Positions 6,726 through 16,500 of a stretch of 43,806 nucleotides of DNA are shown piece after piece. Made by a program: the position numbers and the translations under genes. The notes beneath the pieces were generated by a model. It was not told where the DNA came from. It saw nothing but the letters and a program-made list of their open reading frames with translations, and did no database searches. The stretch covers positions 1-43,806 of the forward strand of contig NZ_JBGFGN010000150.1 of NCBI RefSeq assembly GCF_041224595.1, read 5' to 3'. How positions within the stretch are numbered: position 1 is the stretch's first letter; each line of letters begins with the position of its first letter. The DNA is from Donghicola sp041224595. GTDB lineage: Bacteria > Pseudomonadota > Alphaproteobacteria > Rhodobacterales > Rhodobacteraceae.

Positions 6726-7691
6726 ATGCACATGCAGACTGCTCTCGAAGACACCGAAAATGAACGTGTGGCCACGCCCTCCAGAAGTGAGGATGTGTGC
6801 ATCATTCTCAACCCAAAATCCGGTAAAAAGCAGACAAAGCCATCAGCCGAAGAGCTATGCAGAATGATGCAGCGGTCGTTCGGCGCAGACTGCACGGTCA
6901 AGCAAGTCGGAAAAAACGCATCACCCACAAAGCTTGCAAAAGATGCCCTACAAGAAGGCTACGGAACGATTGTGGCCGCTGGCGGAGACGGCACGATCGC
7001 CGGCGTGGCGGCCGCGCTCATGGACACGAATGCGACGATGGGTGTGCTGCCAATGGGAACATTCAACTATTTCTCGCGTGGACTGGGATTGCCAGAGGAT
7101 TTGAACGGCGCCGTCGAAACGCTGGGACAATCAGAGCCCACACCTTTGCACGTAGGCTGCGCAAACGGCGAAATCTTTTTGAACAATGCGAGCCTTGGGG
7201 TGTATCCCCGCATTTTGCGCGAGCGCGAAACGCTCTATCAAAAGTGGGGCCGCAGTCGGATCACCGCATATTGGTCGGTGTTTCTGGGCCTCGCAGGGTT
7301 AAAGCGCCCCTATTCCCTGACCGTGACCGTTGATGGCGAGACCACGATCCATAAGAAAACGGCGCTGGCTTTCGTGGCGAACAGCTCCTACCAGCTCGAG
7401 GCCTTCGGGCTAGAGGGTGCAGACGACGTCAGACAAGGCAAGCTCGCGCTGTACCTGACCAACGCGCATAGCTGGCGCGAGATGGCAGCGCACGCCATGA
7501 ACCTGTTCCGGAACACCACGGAAAAAGGGCGCGAGTTCGAGCTGCTGACCGGAGAAGACATCAAGATTACAGTCGAGAAGAAGAAACGCATGTGGATTGC
7601 CCGCGATGGTGAGAAAGAGCGTATGACCGCTCCGTTTCATTTCACCCTGCACAAGCGCGCTCTGAATGTGATGATGCCACCAAGCGCATGA
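6726..7691 (+). CDS. Diacylglycerol kinase-family lipid kinase
   Basis: 321 residues of the DAGK_cat (YegS/BmrU-like) family. The catalytic domain opens with CIILNPKSGKKQ and holds the nucleotide-binding GGDGT motif (VAAGGDGTIAGVAAAL) and LPMGTFNYFSRGLGLP, with the family's second lobe following. The enzymes phosphorylate diacylglycerol or sphingoid-type lipids in the membrane; the substrate here is unknown. The ATG at 6726 is preceded by AAGG at eight bases and lies downstream of the EcfG promoter. The last codons overlap the next gene by four bases (ATGA), making a lipid kinase-phosphoesterase operon under probable stress control. Confidence 0.87.
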   Translation: MHMQTALEDTENERVATPSRSEDVCIILNPKSGKKQTKPSAEELCRMMQRSFGADCTVKQVGKNASPTKLAKDALQEGYGTIVAAGGDGTIAGVAAALMDTNATMGVLPMGTFNYFSRGLGLPEDLNGAVETLGQSEPTPLHVGCANGEIFLNNASLGVYPRILRERETLYQKWGRSRITAYWSVFLGLAGLKRPYSLTVTVDGETTIHKKTALAFVANSSYQLEAFGLEGADDVRQGKLALYLTNAHSWREMAAHAMNLFRNTTEKGREFELLTGEDIKITVEKKKRMWIARDGEKERMTAPFHFTLHKRALNVMMPPSA

Positions 7692-8482
7692 AGACCCTCT
7701 ACCACATCTCCGATCTACATTTCGGCAAAGACCGCCCCGAACTCATCGCACCGCTTCTGAAAGAATTGGAAAAGGCGGATGTCGTTTCTATCTCGGGCGA
7801 TTTGACCCAGCGCGCGCGCTCCTCGCAATTCTTGGCGGCGCGGAACTTTATCGAGAGTATTCAAGCGCCGACACTCGTCGTTCCGGGAAACCATGACGTC
7901 CCACTCCACAACCCGATCCGCCGTTTTTTCACACCCTACCGAAACTACAAGCGCTTCGTGACACAGGATTTCTGCCCAGAAATTTCGTCACCTGAGATGA
8001 CGATTATGGGCCTAAACACGGTGGCCCCATGGCATTGGCAACAAGGTTCCATTGCACACCGGCACATCCGGCGCCTTTGCCGACGCCTGCCCGAAGCACA
8101 GGGTTTGAAGATTTTGGTCGCACACCATCCCTTCGAACAGCCCCCAAACAGTTCAAAGAGCATGATGCGCGGCGCCCGCCAAGCCTTGGGGCGACTGGCC
8201 AATGCGGGTTTGGATATGGTGCTGACCGGTCATCTGCACCAGTGGCGCGATGACCCTTTTGTCGCCAAGGACAGCGGTCGCAACGTTATCCAGATCCATG
8301 TGGGCACAGGGCTTTCGTCGCGGCTCCGCAACGAGCGGAATGATTTCGCGGTGATCCGGACGGACGGGGATCAGGTAGAGATTACGCGCATGTCCGAAGC
8401 GGACGGGAGATTTAAGCCCGCTCTGACCCGCGCGTATCGCAGGTCAGAGCGGGGATGGCAAAGCGCTGACCAGAGCGGCTAA
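7688..8482 (+). CDS. Calcineurin-like metallophosphoesterase
   Basis: 264 residues with all five metal-binding signatures of the family: ISDLHFGKD (start), SGDLTQRA, PGNHDVP, the AHHPFE motif and GHLHQW. Closest in layout to CpdA/Icc class III phosphodiesterases, but the substrate cannot be deduced: cyclic nucleotide, phospholipid head group or lipid intermediate are all possible. Translationally coupled to the lipid kinase, which favours a lipid phosphate role. After its stop there are about 226 bp without a gene. Confidence 0.87.
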   Translation: MKTLYHISDLHFGKDRPELIAPLLKELEKADVVSISGDLTQRARSSQFLAARNFIESIQAPTLVVPGNHDVPLHNPIRRFFTPYRNYKRFVTQDFCPEISSPEMTIMGLNTVAPWHWQQGSIAHRHIRRLCRRLPEAQGLKILVAHHPFEQPPNSSKSMMRGARQALGRLANAGLDMVLTGHLHQWRDDPFVAKDSGRNVIQIHVGTGLSSRLRNERNDFAVIRTDGDQVEITRMSEADGRFKPALTRAYRRSERGWQSADQSG

Positions 8483-8708
8483 GAGTCAGTGGCAATTCAG
8501 CCAGCTTTACCAGAGTTGTCCTATTGGTCTGAATGTATACGGAAGAGCGTCTTTGCAAGTTTCAATAGAGTACAAAAATTTGAAAGCGCTTCTGACATTT
8601 TGAATGCTACGCGCAACTTTTGGCACCGGAACTAACAGCCGGAAAGAGAAAGCCCGACCTGTAGTGACAGATCGGGCTCGTCTTTAGAGAAAAGTCGGGA
8701 AGAGTCGC
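8483..8708. other. Non-coding interval with one terminator-like hairpin
   Basis: No plausible gene on either strand. A hairpin at 8651-8678 (AGCCCGA paired with TCGGGCT, inner CTGT/ACAG) lies between the phosphoesterase and the minus-strand gene ending at 8709 and probably terminates one or both, although the T-runs are poor. Confidence 0.55.
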
Positions 8709-8948
8709 TTAGCTGATGCTCTGCGCCGTCTCTTGCCGATCGACACCCAGACGATAGACGACGACCAACGTGATGAGCGTCGAAACCAGAGTTGCGACAA
8801 GCACAAGCAGCAGGATCGAGACAAGCCCCTGAAAACCTACAATAATCCCGTAAACGACCAGAACGCTCAACGGGACGTGAATACCAACGAATGCGACCGC
8901 CATGAGTTGGAAGGTCACTTTATCAATTCCTTGAATAAGTGATTGCAT
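8709..8948 (-). CDS. Two-helix membrane protein, unknown function
   Basis: 79 residues, starting MQSLIQGIDKVTFQLMAVAF with two long hydrophobic helices (about 12-36 and 40-66) and a short charged C-terminus (YRLGVDRQETAQSIS). I do not recognise the family. GGGAG precedes the ATG at 8948. It is divergent from the ECF sigma gene at 9010, and the 61-bp gap carries an inverted GAAC/GTTC repeat, so it may belong to the regulon of that sigma factor. A loose resemblance to methyl-accepting or histidine kinase membrane parts is not enough for a call. Confidence 0.65.
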   Translation of the reverse strand: MQSLIQGIDKVTFQLMAVAFVGIHVPLSVLVVYGIIVGFQGLVSILLLVLVATLVSTLITLVVVYRLGVDRQETAQSIS

Positions 8949-8972
8949 TGCGGTGGTCTCCCTTGCTGTTAT

Positions 8973-8987
8973 GAACCTACAAAGTTC
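8973..8987. promoter_or_regulatory. Inverted repeat between divergent membrane protein and ECF sigma genes
   Basis: GAAC-N7-GTTC dyad in the 61-bp divergent promoter region. The minus-strand reading contains GGAAC, but no GTT lies 16-17 bp further, so it is not a standard EcfG promoter. It may be a promoter of the ECF factor encoded next to it. Confidence 0.3.
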
Positions 8988-9009
8988 CTAACGGACCATA
9001 GGCTCGCGA

Positions 9010-9549
9010 ATGTATGATCAAGTCTCTCACGAAATCGCCCGCATGGCTACGGGGGAACGCGCGGCACTTGATCGTCTGTATAGAATAACCTCTGGCAAGG
9101 TTTTTGCGATACTTTTAAAAATTCTTCGCGATAGGGCTGACGCAGAAGACGCCTTACAGAACGTATACGTGAAAGCATGGCGTGGAGCGCCTCGTTTCGA
9201 TCCATCACGGAGTGGCGAGGCGTGGATCGCGACCATTGCGCGTAACGTAGCGATTGACCATATCCGCAGCAGTCGGCGGAATGCGTCAGACTCCGAAGGA
9301 TTAGACATGGTAGCCGACCCGGTGCAAACCTCGAGCGACCAGTGGCAAATGCGCAAAGATCTGGTACACTGTCTGGAGACATTGCCAGAAGAACAAGCTC
9401 GCGCCGTTGTCCAAGTCTACCTTCACGGCCTCTCTTACCAAGAGGTCGCTGATATATTGGGGTCACCGTTAAACACGGTTCGTACATGGCTGCGAAGAAG
9501 CTTGTTAAAGCTTCGTTCATGTTTAGGAGGCGAAGATGACGACGAATGA
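9010..9549 (+). CDS. ECF-family RNA polymerase sigma factor
   Basis: 179 residues. Region 2 shows RDRADAEDALQNVYVKAWRG and IARNVAIDHIR; region 4 shows LPEEQARAVVQVYLHGLSYQEVADILGSPLNTVRTWLRRS. It is distinct from EcfG and resembles the SigK/RpoE-like group paired with RskA-type anti-sigmas. The ATG at 9010 has only a weak ribosome binding site. The last bases overlap the anti-sigma gene by 14 bp. The inducing signal is unknown. Confidence 0.88.
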   Translation: MYDQVSHEIARMATGERAALDRLYRITSGKVFAILLKILRDRADAEDALQNVYVKAWRGAPRFDPSRSGEAWIATIARNVAIDHIRSSRRNASDSEGLDMVADPVQTSSDQWQMRKDLVHCLETLPEEQARAVVQVYLHGLSYQEVADILGSPLNTVRTWLRRSLLKLRSCLGGEDDDE

Positions 9550-10129
9550 TCGTCAAATCATGGCTGCTGAATTTGCGATGGGTTTGCTCGATAGCGACGC
9601 AGCCTATGACGCTGAGCGCCTGCGCCGAAGTGATCCCGACTTCGACGATGCCGTCTGGTGGTGGGAAGAACACTTGTCCGGAGCCATCTCTGGGGTGAAA
9701 CCCGTGGCACCGCCCCGCAAATCTCTTGCGGGCATTCACGACACCCTCTTTGGCAAAGAGGTGAAGACACCGCAGACCAAACTGCGTTGGAAACCGATCG
9801 TGGGCGGCATTGTCAGCGTCAAAGCCGCTTTGCTGTCTGCTTACCTCGTATCGCGCGCAGTGAACACCGAGAGTTACGTGGTCGAAACGCGGTACGGCGA
9901 GGCGACAGTCAGTTGGAATGCGCGCGCCGGAACTCTACAGTTGCGTAGCGATGGCGCGACGACCCTGCACGCATGGAAGAAAACGGCTGATGGCTTCAGC
10001 TATCTTGGGGCGAACGGTACCAAGATCACGGCCGGTTTTGTTGCAGGGGATATTATTATCCTGTCTGCGGATGGCCCTCTCTCGGCGGCACCGGAACCGA
10101 TTGGACAAACCGTCCTCGTACCAGAATAA
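9536..10129 (+). CDS. RskA-like membrane anti-sigma factor
   Basis: 197 residues. The N-terminal cytoplasmic sigma-binding domain (about 1-75; AAEFAMGLLDSDAAYDAERL is the usual start of such domains) lacks an obvious HxxxCxxC zinc site. A single membrane helix lies at about 86-106 and a periplasmic RskA domain follows, with the typical C-terminal pattern GTLQLRSDG... VLVPE. Homologues hold the sigma factor until proteolysis releases it. AGGAGG at 9525-9530 precedes the ATG at 9536, overlapping the sigma gene, so the pair is coupled. A terminator follows at once. Confidence 0.85.
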   Translation: MTTNDRQIMAAEFAMGLLDSDAAYDAERLRRSDPDFDDAVWWWEEHLSGAISGVKPVAPPRKSLAGIHDTLFGKEVKTPQTKLRWKPIVGGIVSVKAALLSAYLVSRAVNTESYVVETRYGEATVSWNARAGTLQLRSDGATTLHAWKKTADGFSYLGANGTKITAGFVAGDIIILSADGPLSAAPEPIGQTVLVPE

Positions 10130-10130
10130 G

Positions 10131-10155
10131 AAAGGGGCCCTTTGGCCCCTTTTTC
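10131..10155. terminator. Bidirectional terminator between anti-sigma gene and anbu
   Basis: A 9-bp stem AAAGGGGCC (10131-10139) with GGCCCCTTT (10144-10152) and loop CTTT, with A residues on the left and T residues on the right, serving two convergent transcripts. Confidence 0.88.
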
Positions 10156-10885
10156 AATTCCAGAGTGCGTCCATCTCATCGAACGCATTTCGCAGAGCTT
10201 GGCTCCATCCTTTGGAAAGCGCATCGAACTGTGGGTCATCCGCTTCAATTCGGCGATGGTCCGACACGCAGAATTCTTCGGCGCGCAAAACCGTAAGATC
10301 CAAGGGCATCCCGACCGACAGATTCGAGCGCGTAGTCGAATCCATAGAGAGCAGTGCGGCCGTCACCGCCGTCTTCAACGGTGTCTCGCGCGTTATCACA
10401 CGGTCGATGATCGGCTTGCCGTACTTGTGCTCGCCGATTTGGAAGTATGGGCTATCTTCGGTCGCTTCGACAAAGTTGCCGGCCGCGTAAATGTGGAAAA
10501 GACGTTGACGCCCGCCCTTGCGCTGTCCGGCGACAATAATCGACGCCAAGGAACTCTCGCCCATCTGTGCCAATGCTGTGCCGTGACGCTGCTGGATCGT
10601 GCGCATCGCATCACCAACAATTTCGGCAACACGGAACATGGACTGCGCTGACAGCAGCGTATCGATCCCGGGCTGGGCTTCGTCGATATTTTCCTGCAAC
10701 AGACCGATCACAGCTTGGGTGATTGCCAGATTACCAGCAGTCATCAAGCAGATCGCACGATCGCCTGGAATTTCCCAAGTAAAGCTCTTGCGGAACTTTG
10801 ATATATTATCGAGACCCGCATTCGTACGGGTATCAGAAAGACACACGATACCTTCGTTCAGAAGCATCGCCAGACAGTAGGTCAA
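10154..10885 (-). CDS. Anbu proteasome-like peptidase
   Basis: 243 residues of the proteasome-related Anbu (ancestral beta subunit) family, a self-assembling Ntn-hydrolase. The chain begins MTYCLAMLLNEGIVCLSDTR; the Thr at position 2 is the expected nucleophile after Met removal, with the basic FRKSF near residue 32. The start is a TTG at 10885 with GGAGG seven bases upstream; the later in-frame ATG would lose the nucleophile, so function fixes the start. It is the last gene after ATP-grasp and alpha-E genes on this strand, an arrangement conserved in many bacteria. The physiological substrate of Anbu is not known. Confidence 0.88.
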   Translation of the reverse strand: MTYCLAMLLNEGIVCLSDTRTNAGLDNISKFRKSFTWEIPGDRAICLMTAGNLAITQAVIGLLQENIDEAQPGIDTLLSAQSMFRVAEIVGDAMRTIQQRHGTALAQMGESSLASIIVAGQRKGGRQRLFHIYAAGNFVEATEDSPYFQIGEHKYGKPIIDRVITRETPLKTAVTAALLSMDSTTRSNLSVGMPLDLTVLRAEEFCVSDHRRIEADDPQFDALSKGWSQALRNAFDEMDALWN

Positions 10886-10955
10886 AGCAGTTCCTCCAGA
10901 GGGACAGACACTCCTTCAAGTATCCGTGCCTATCCCTGTCCACAAGAGGCTCTTT

Positions 10956-11969
10956 TTAAGGAGCGCATACCTCAATATTGCTAGCGTCGGCTGCGTCCTC
11001 TTCGGTTGCATCACGATCAACTTGGGAGAAAAAGCCGTAGCTCTCCCCTAGCGTGTTCGCCAGCTCGTTCGTGGCTACGATCATATCCGTCAGCCATTCG
11101 TGCAACCCGTAATCAATGATGGAATGCGCATCAGCTGTGCGCAATTTGTCGCGGTTTTCTCGTGCAATATCAGCGACCACGCGCTGCGCTTTGGTATGGA
11201 CCCCAATATTGTCCAGATTGTCGCAGATCGCCTCATACGAGTACCGCAGGGAACGGGGCGACTGGCTGTTTACAACCAAAAGATCGACCACGCGCGGCGC
11301 GCTGATTTGCTCACGATACACATGTCGGAACGCACGCAGCGCGTTGGCTGCGCGCAAAATCTGCTGCCATTGTAGCAAATCGAGGCCCGCGCCCACTTCA
11401 TCGGCCTTGGGCAACAGGACGTGGTACTTCACATCCAAGAGCCGCGCAGTCGCATCGGCGCGCTCAATATGCTTGCCTAGCTCGATGAACCACTGGCGCT
11501 CGTCGCGCAGCAGTGTCGAATTGATAGCGCCACGGAAGGTGAAGCTCGACGCCAAAACAGTTTCGATAAAGTCGACGTAGCGCCGCTCATCGACGTCAGC
11601 CATCGTCTTGGTCCGGAATTCCGCCCAAGTGCTATTTATCGCTGTCCATACCTCAGAGGTTATTGCGCCGCGCATGGCTCGCGCATTTTCTCGCGCGGCG
11701 TGGAAGCACGATAGGATGCTAGAAGAGTTTTCCTGATCAAAGGCCAAGTGATACGTTGCCTTCTCCCGATCAGCCTCTTCCAACCCCTCGCCAAAGGTCT
11801 CGCGGCAGCCCGCCGCGATGATAATTGATGGCCATTCCGTATTTCCGGCAGCCTCCGCGCCTGGCAGACCTTCGATCCGGCGGCCAGCGTCCAGCAAACG
11901 GGCGTTGTTTTCGGCGCGCTCGACGTAGCGCGACATCCAGTACAGTCCTTGTGCGGTACGGCTCAGCAT
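10956..11969 (-). CDS. Alpha-E domain protein (DUF403)
   Basis: 337 residues, mostly helical. It begins MLSRTAQGLYWMSRYVERAE, the family's N-terminal signature, with further conserved stretches such as WFIELGKHIERADATARLLDVKYH. Comparative genomics tie alpha-E proteins to circularly permuted ATP-grasp enzymes, Anbu and transglutaminase-like proteins in proposed peptide-ligation systems; no reaction is proven. The ATG at 11969 shares a base with the ATP-grasp stop (TAATG); a frame from 11996 would add nine residues. A 70-bp gap separates it from anbu. Confidence 0.87.
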   Translation of the reverse strand: MLSRTAQGLYWMSRYVERAENNARLLDAGRRIEGLPGAEAAGNTEWPSIIIAAGCRETFGEGLEEADREKATYHLAFDQENSSSILSCFHAARENARAMRGAITSEVWTAINSTWAEFRTKTMADVDERRYVDFIETVLASSFTFRGAINSTLLRDERQWFIELGKHIERADATARLLDVKYHVLLPKADEVGAGLDLLQWQQILRAANALRAFRHVYREQISAPRVVDLLVVNSQSPRSLRYSYEAICDNLDNIGVHTKAQRVVADIARENRDKLRTADAHSIIDYGLHEWLTDMIVATNELANTLGESYGFFSQVDRDATEEDAADASNIEVCAP

Positions 11970-13405
11970 TACAAACGATCCCCTCGCAAAACCCACGTAT
12001 CCTTAACGCCGCCACCTTGGCTGGAGTTTACCACAAGCGAGCCCTCACGCAGAGCCACGCGGGTCAAACCGCCCGGAATGAGCTCTGTTTTGCCCTTACC
12101 CGAGATCACAAACGGGCGAAGGTCCACATGGCGCGGAGCGAGTCCTTCTTCGCTGAGCGAAGGGACGGTCGACAGTGCCAAGGTGGGCTGCGCGATGTAG
12201 TTACCGGGGTTCGCCTTGATCAGGCCTTCGAACTTCTCGATCTCGGCCTTGGTCGATTTCGGGCCAATCAGCATGCCGTAACCACCCGAACCGTGGACTT
12301 CTTTCACCACCAGTTCAGACAGATTATCCAGCACGTATTTGCACTCGGATTCGTCCGCACACTGCCACGTCTCTACGTTCGGCAAGATCGGCTCTTCGCC
12401 AAGGAAGAAGCGGATCATTTCCGGCACATAGACATAAGTTGCCTTGTCGTCCGCTACGCCCGCGCCAGGGGCATTGACGATGGTCACACCGCCGGCCGCA
12501 TAGGCCCGCATCAGACCTGGCACACCCAGCATACTGTCGGGATTAAAGGCTTCGGGGTCCAAGAATGCATCATCGATCCGGCGATACAGAACATGGATTC
12601 GCTCTGGCCCGCGGATGGTCCGCATAAAGAGCATGTCGTTCTCGACGAACAAATCCTGCCCTTCGACCAGTTCGATGCCCATAATATCAGCGAGGAAGCT
12701 ATGCTCGAAATAGGCCGAGTTATAGTGGCCAGGCGTCAGAATCGCCAAAGTGGGGCGACCGTCGCAATCGTCGGGGGCGACGGACTGCATCGCGGCGGCC
12801 AACATATCGCCATAGTGATCGACCGGACGAACCTGTCCGCTGCGGAACATCGACGGCATGATCCGCTGCATCACTTCGCGGTTCTGCAACACATATGAAA
12901 TGCCGGATGGCGTGCGGCAGTTGTCCTCGAGTACGTTAAATTCGTCAGGTCCGGTACGTACCAAATCGACGCCAATGATATGCGAGAAGATGTCACCGAC
13001 CGGCTGAATGCCCTGCATAATCGGCTCGTAGGCGGGGTTACCTTCGACCAGACGGGCGGGTATCTTACCGGCTTTGATAAACTCGCGCTTACCGTAAACA
13101 TCGGTCAAAAAGGCGTTCAGCGCGCGAGCGCGTTGGATCGAACCGCGTTCAATCACGTCCCATTCGCTCGAGGAAAACACGCGGGGCATCAAATCAAACG
13201 GGATCAGTCGCTCGGGGTCTCCCCCCTCTCCGTACACCGCAAAAGTAATACCATTTCTTCGAAACAGACCTTCCGCCTCGTTCTGGCGAAGTCGCAGATC
13301 CTCAGCGGTTGTCGCCTTGGCCCATTCGGCCACATCGGCATATGCTGGCTTAATTCCTGCGCGGTCTTTCATTTCATCGTAATACGCGACCACATAACCC
13401 CCCAA
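11969..13405 (-). CDS. Circularly permuted ATP-grasp type 2 protein
   Basis: 478 residues of the circularly permuted ATP-grasp (DUF404/DUF407) family, predicted to form amide bonds with ATP, possibly adding amino acids to a peptide or protein. Conserved stretches include FDLMPRVFSSSEWDVIERG, EDNCRTPSGISYVLQNREVM, LAILTPGHYNSAYFEH and the nucleotide-binding ELVVKEVHGSGGYGML. First gene of the operon ATP-grasp, alpha-E, Anbu, divergent from the transglutaminase gene with 99 bp between starts. The exact substrate is unknown. Confidence 0.9.
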   Translation of the reverse strand: MGGYVVAYYDEMKDRAGIKPAYADVAEWAKATTAEDLRLRQNEAEGLFRRNGITFAVYGEGGDPERLIPFDLMPRVFSSSEWDVIERGSIQRARALNAFLTDVYGKREFIKAGKIPARLVEGNPAYEPIMQGIQPVGDIFSHIIGVDLVRTGPDEFNVLEDNCRTPSGISYVLQNREVMQRIMPSMFRSGQVRPVDHYGDMLAAAMQSVAPDDCDGRPTLAILTPGHYNSAYFEHSFLADIMGIELVEGQDLFVENDMLFMRTIRGPERIHVLYRRIDDAFLDPEAFNPDSMLGVPGLMRAYAAGGVTIVNAPGAGVADDKATYVYVPEMIRFFLGEEPILPNVETWQCADESECKYVLDNLSELVVKEVHGSGGYGMLIGPKSTKAEIEKFEGLIKANPGNYIAQPTLALSTVPSLSEEGLAPRHVDLRPFVISGKGKTELIPGGLTRVALREGSLVVNSSQGGGVKDTWVLRGDRL

Positions 13406-13504
13406 TAACTCTAGCTATCCAACTGTGAGTGGTGCAGGTTTACACCAGAACTTCAAGCGTATCGCATACCATTTGCTTACCAAACGTACGGACTGCCTAA
13501 AATT
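13406..13504. promoter_or_regulatory. Divergent promoter region, ATP-grasp / transglutaminase genes
   Basis: The 99-bp interval must hold the promoters of both transcripts. I see no EcfG motif or clear operator. The shared region suggests joint control of the four genes. Confidence 0.4.
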
Positions 13505-16500
13505 ATGACAATTACTGTCTCGCTCAAACACCGCACCACTTACTCATATGACAAGCTGGTCGGTCTTGGGGCTCATATCGTCCGCCTGCGGCCTGCGCCT
13601 CATACGCGGACACCGATCAAGAGTTACGATCTACAGATCACCCCGTCAGATCACTTTATGAACTGGCAGCAAGATGCGTTCGCGAACTGGCAGGCCCGTC
13701 TGGCCTTTCCGGAGAAGGCCAAGGAGTTAAGCGTGACCGTCACGCTGGTTGCCGAAATGGTGGCGATCAATCCGTTCGACTTCTTCCTCGACGACTCTGC
13801 AATGGAAATGCCGTTCGAGTACGAGCGGGAGCTGCGCGTCGATCTGGCCCCCTATCTGGCGCAGGTCGATCAGGCGAACGACACAGCCGAGCACCGCGAA
13901 GCGTTTGAAAAGGTGATGAAGGATGCGCCCCAGCCCGAGGGCGTGACCATCGATTGGCTCGTGGCTCTGAACAGCTATCTTCAGCAGTCCATCGCCTATA
14001 CCGTCCGCATGGAACCCGGAGTCCAGAAACCGGGCGAAACGGTCAGCAAAGCGCTCGGCTCTTGCCGCGACAGCGCATGGCTCATGGTCGCGATGCTGCG
14101 TCGTTTCGGGTATGCGGCGCGCTTTGTGTCCGGCTACCTGATCCAGCTTGCCGCGGACCTGAAGGCCGTGGATGGCCCCTCTGGGCCAGAAGAAGATTTC
14201 ACCGACCTGCACGCGTGGTGCGAAGTGTACCTGCCCGGCGCGGGCTGGGTTGGGCTTGATCCGACATCCGGTCTGTTCGCAGGCGAAGGACATATCCCGC
14301 TGGCCTGTACGCCCTCGCCCTCGTCCGCAGCACCCATCACCGGCGCGCACGAACCGGCAGAGGTTGCCTTTGACTTCGAGATGTCGGTCACCCGCATCGC
14401 CGAACCACCGCGCATCACCCGCCCGCTCACCCCGTCGCAGTGGTCAGAAATCGACCGCGCGGGCAAGATTGTAGACAAAAAGCTACAAGAAAATGACGTG
14501 CGTCTGACTATGGGCGGCGAGCCGACCTTTGTGTCAGAAATGAACCGTGACGCCGACGAATGGACCATTGGCGCGGTTGGGCCGACCAAACGCGATTACG
14601 CCGACAGACTGATCCGCAAACTCCGCGACCGTTTTGCGCCCGGCGGTGTCATTCAGCACGGCCAAGGCAAGTGGTATCCCGGCGAGCCCCTGCCCCGCTG
14701 GGCCTTTGCGCTGATCTGGCGCGGCGATGGCAATCCTGTGTGGTCCGACATCAGTCGCATCGCCGAGGAGAAGCAGACCAATGCCGACCACAAGTCGGCC
14801 GAAAACTTTATGAACCACCTGACCCAAGCGCTTGATGTCGAGACCGAGGCAGCCATGCCTGCCTACGAGGATCCGCTCGAGTTCATGGAGATGGAGCACA
14901 AGCTGCCTGCCGACCTGTCGCCCGCTGACAACCGGCTGGAAAATCCAGTGGACCGTCAGCGACTGGCCCGCGTCTTTGACAAGGGTTTCAAAGACCCCGT
15001 CGCCTATGTCCTACCCCTGCAGCTCGCGCAGGCCGAGGACAAGCGCCCAAAGCGACGTTTCCGCTGGCAAGCCACCCGATGGACAACGCGACGCGGCCAA
15101 ATTTTCCTGATCCCCGGTGACAGCCCAGCAGGTTTCCGTCTGCCTCTGACTGCACTGAACGCCTATCCGGCGGCTGATCCCGAAATGTATCGTGATCCTA
15201 TGACCCAGCCCCGCGAGCTGGAGCCGGAAACCGAGAAAGACGTCGATAAAAAAGCCGAGGAAACCTTGCGTCAGATGCGCATCCGGTCCCAGCAGGATTG
15301 GGTCGGCTCTGGTTCGCTGGTTTCCTCGCCCGGCAACTACGCGCGCACCGCACTGTCGGTCGAACCACGTGATGGCAAGCTGACGGTCTTCCTGCCGCCG
15401 ACCCCCTCGGGAGAGGCCTATATCGATCTGATCGAGGCGATCGAGGAAGCCTCGGCAGCCAGTGGCGAACCCATTCGCATCGAAGGCTACGAGCCGCCCC
15501 ACGATCCGCGCCTGAACGTCATCAAAGTAACCCCCGACCCCGGCGTGATTGAGGTGAACATCCACCCTGCACAAAGCTGGGACCAACTGAGCGAGATCAC
15601 CGAAGTCCTCTACGAAGAAGCACGTCAGTGCGGGCTGGATTCAACCACCTTCCAGATTGACGGCCGGCCCGTGGGCTCGGGTGGCGGCAACCACATCGTC
15701 GTGGGTGGCAACACCCCCGCGGACAGCCCGTTCTTGCGTCGCCCCGATGTTCTGGGGTCGATCATCCGCTATTGGCAGAACCACCCGTCGCTGTCTTACT
15801 TGTTCTCTGGCCTCTTCATTGGCCCGACCTCTCAGGCCCCACGCCTAGACGAGGCGCGGCACGATGCGCTCTATGAAATGGAGATTGCGCTCAAGGAACT
15901 GGACCGTCTGGGCCAAAACCCGCCCCTGTGGCTGGTGGACCGAATCTTCCGCAACCTGCTGGTGGACAGCACCGGCAACACCCACCGCGCCGAGATTTGC
16001 ATCGACAAGCTCTACTCGCCCGACGGTCCCACCGGCCGCTTGGGTCTGGTCGAGTTCCGCGGGTTTGAAATGCCGCCCCATTGGCAGATGAGCATGGCCC
16101 AAGCCCTGATTATCCGCGGCCTGATCGCGTGGTTCTGGGAAGAGCCTTATCGCGGCTCGCTCAAACCGATGGGCACCCATCTGCATGACAGCTACCTGTT
16201 GCCGACCCCGCTATGGGACGACTTCAAAACTGTCCTGAATGACCTGTCCAATGCCCACGGCGTTCCGTTCGACATTGAATGGTACAAGGCGCAGCTAAAC
16301 TTCCGCTTCCCCGTCGCGGGACAGTCCAAGGTTGGCGACACGACCATGACCATCCGCAACGCCATCGAACCTTGGCTCGTCCTTGGCGAAGAAGGCGTGC
16401 CCGGCGGCACCGCCCGCTACGTGGACAGCTCGGTCGAGCGAGTCGAGGTTCAGCTTCAGGATTTCGATGCCAGCCGCTATCAGCTGCTATGCAACGGGGT

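Noticed and set aside
8984..8988. Minus-strand GGAAC before the 8709-8948 gene as an EcfG promoter
   Set aside because: No GTT at 16 or 17 bp; kept only as part of an inverted repeat.
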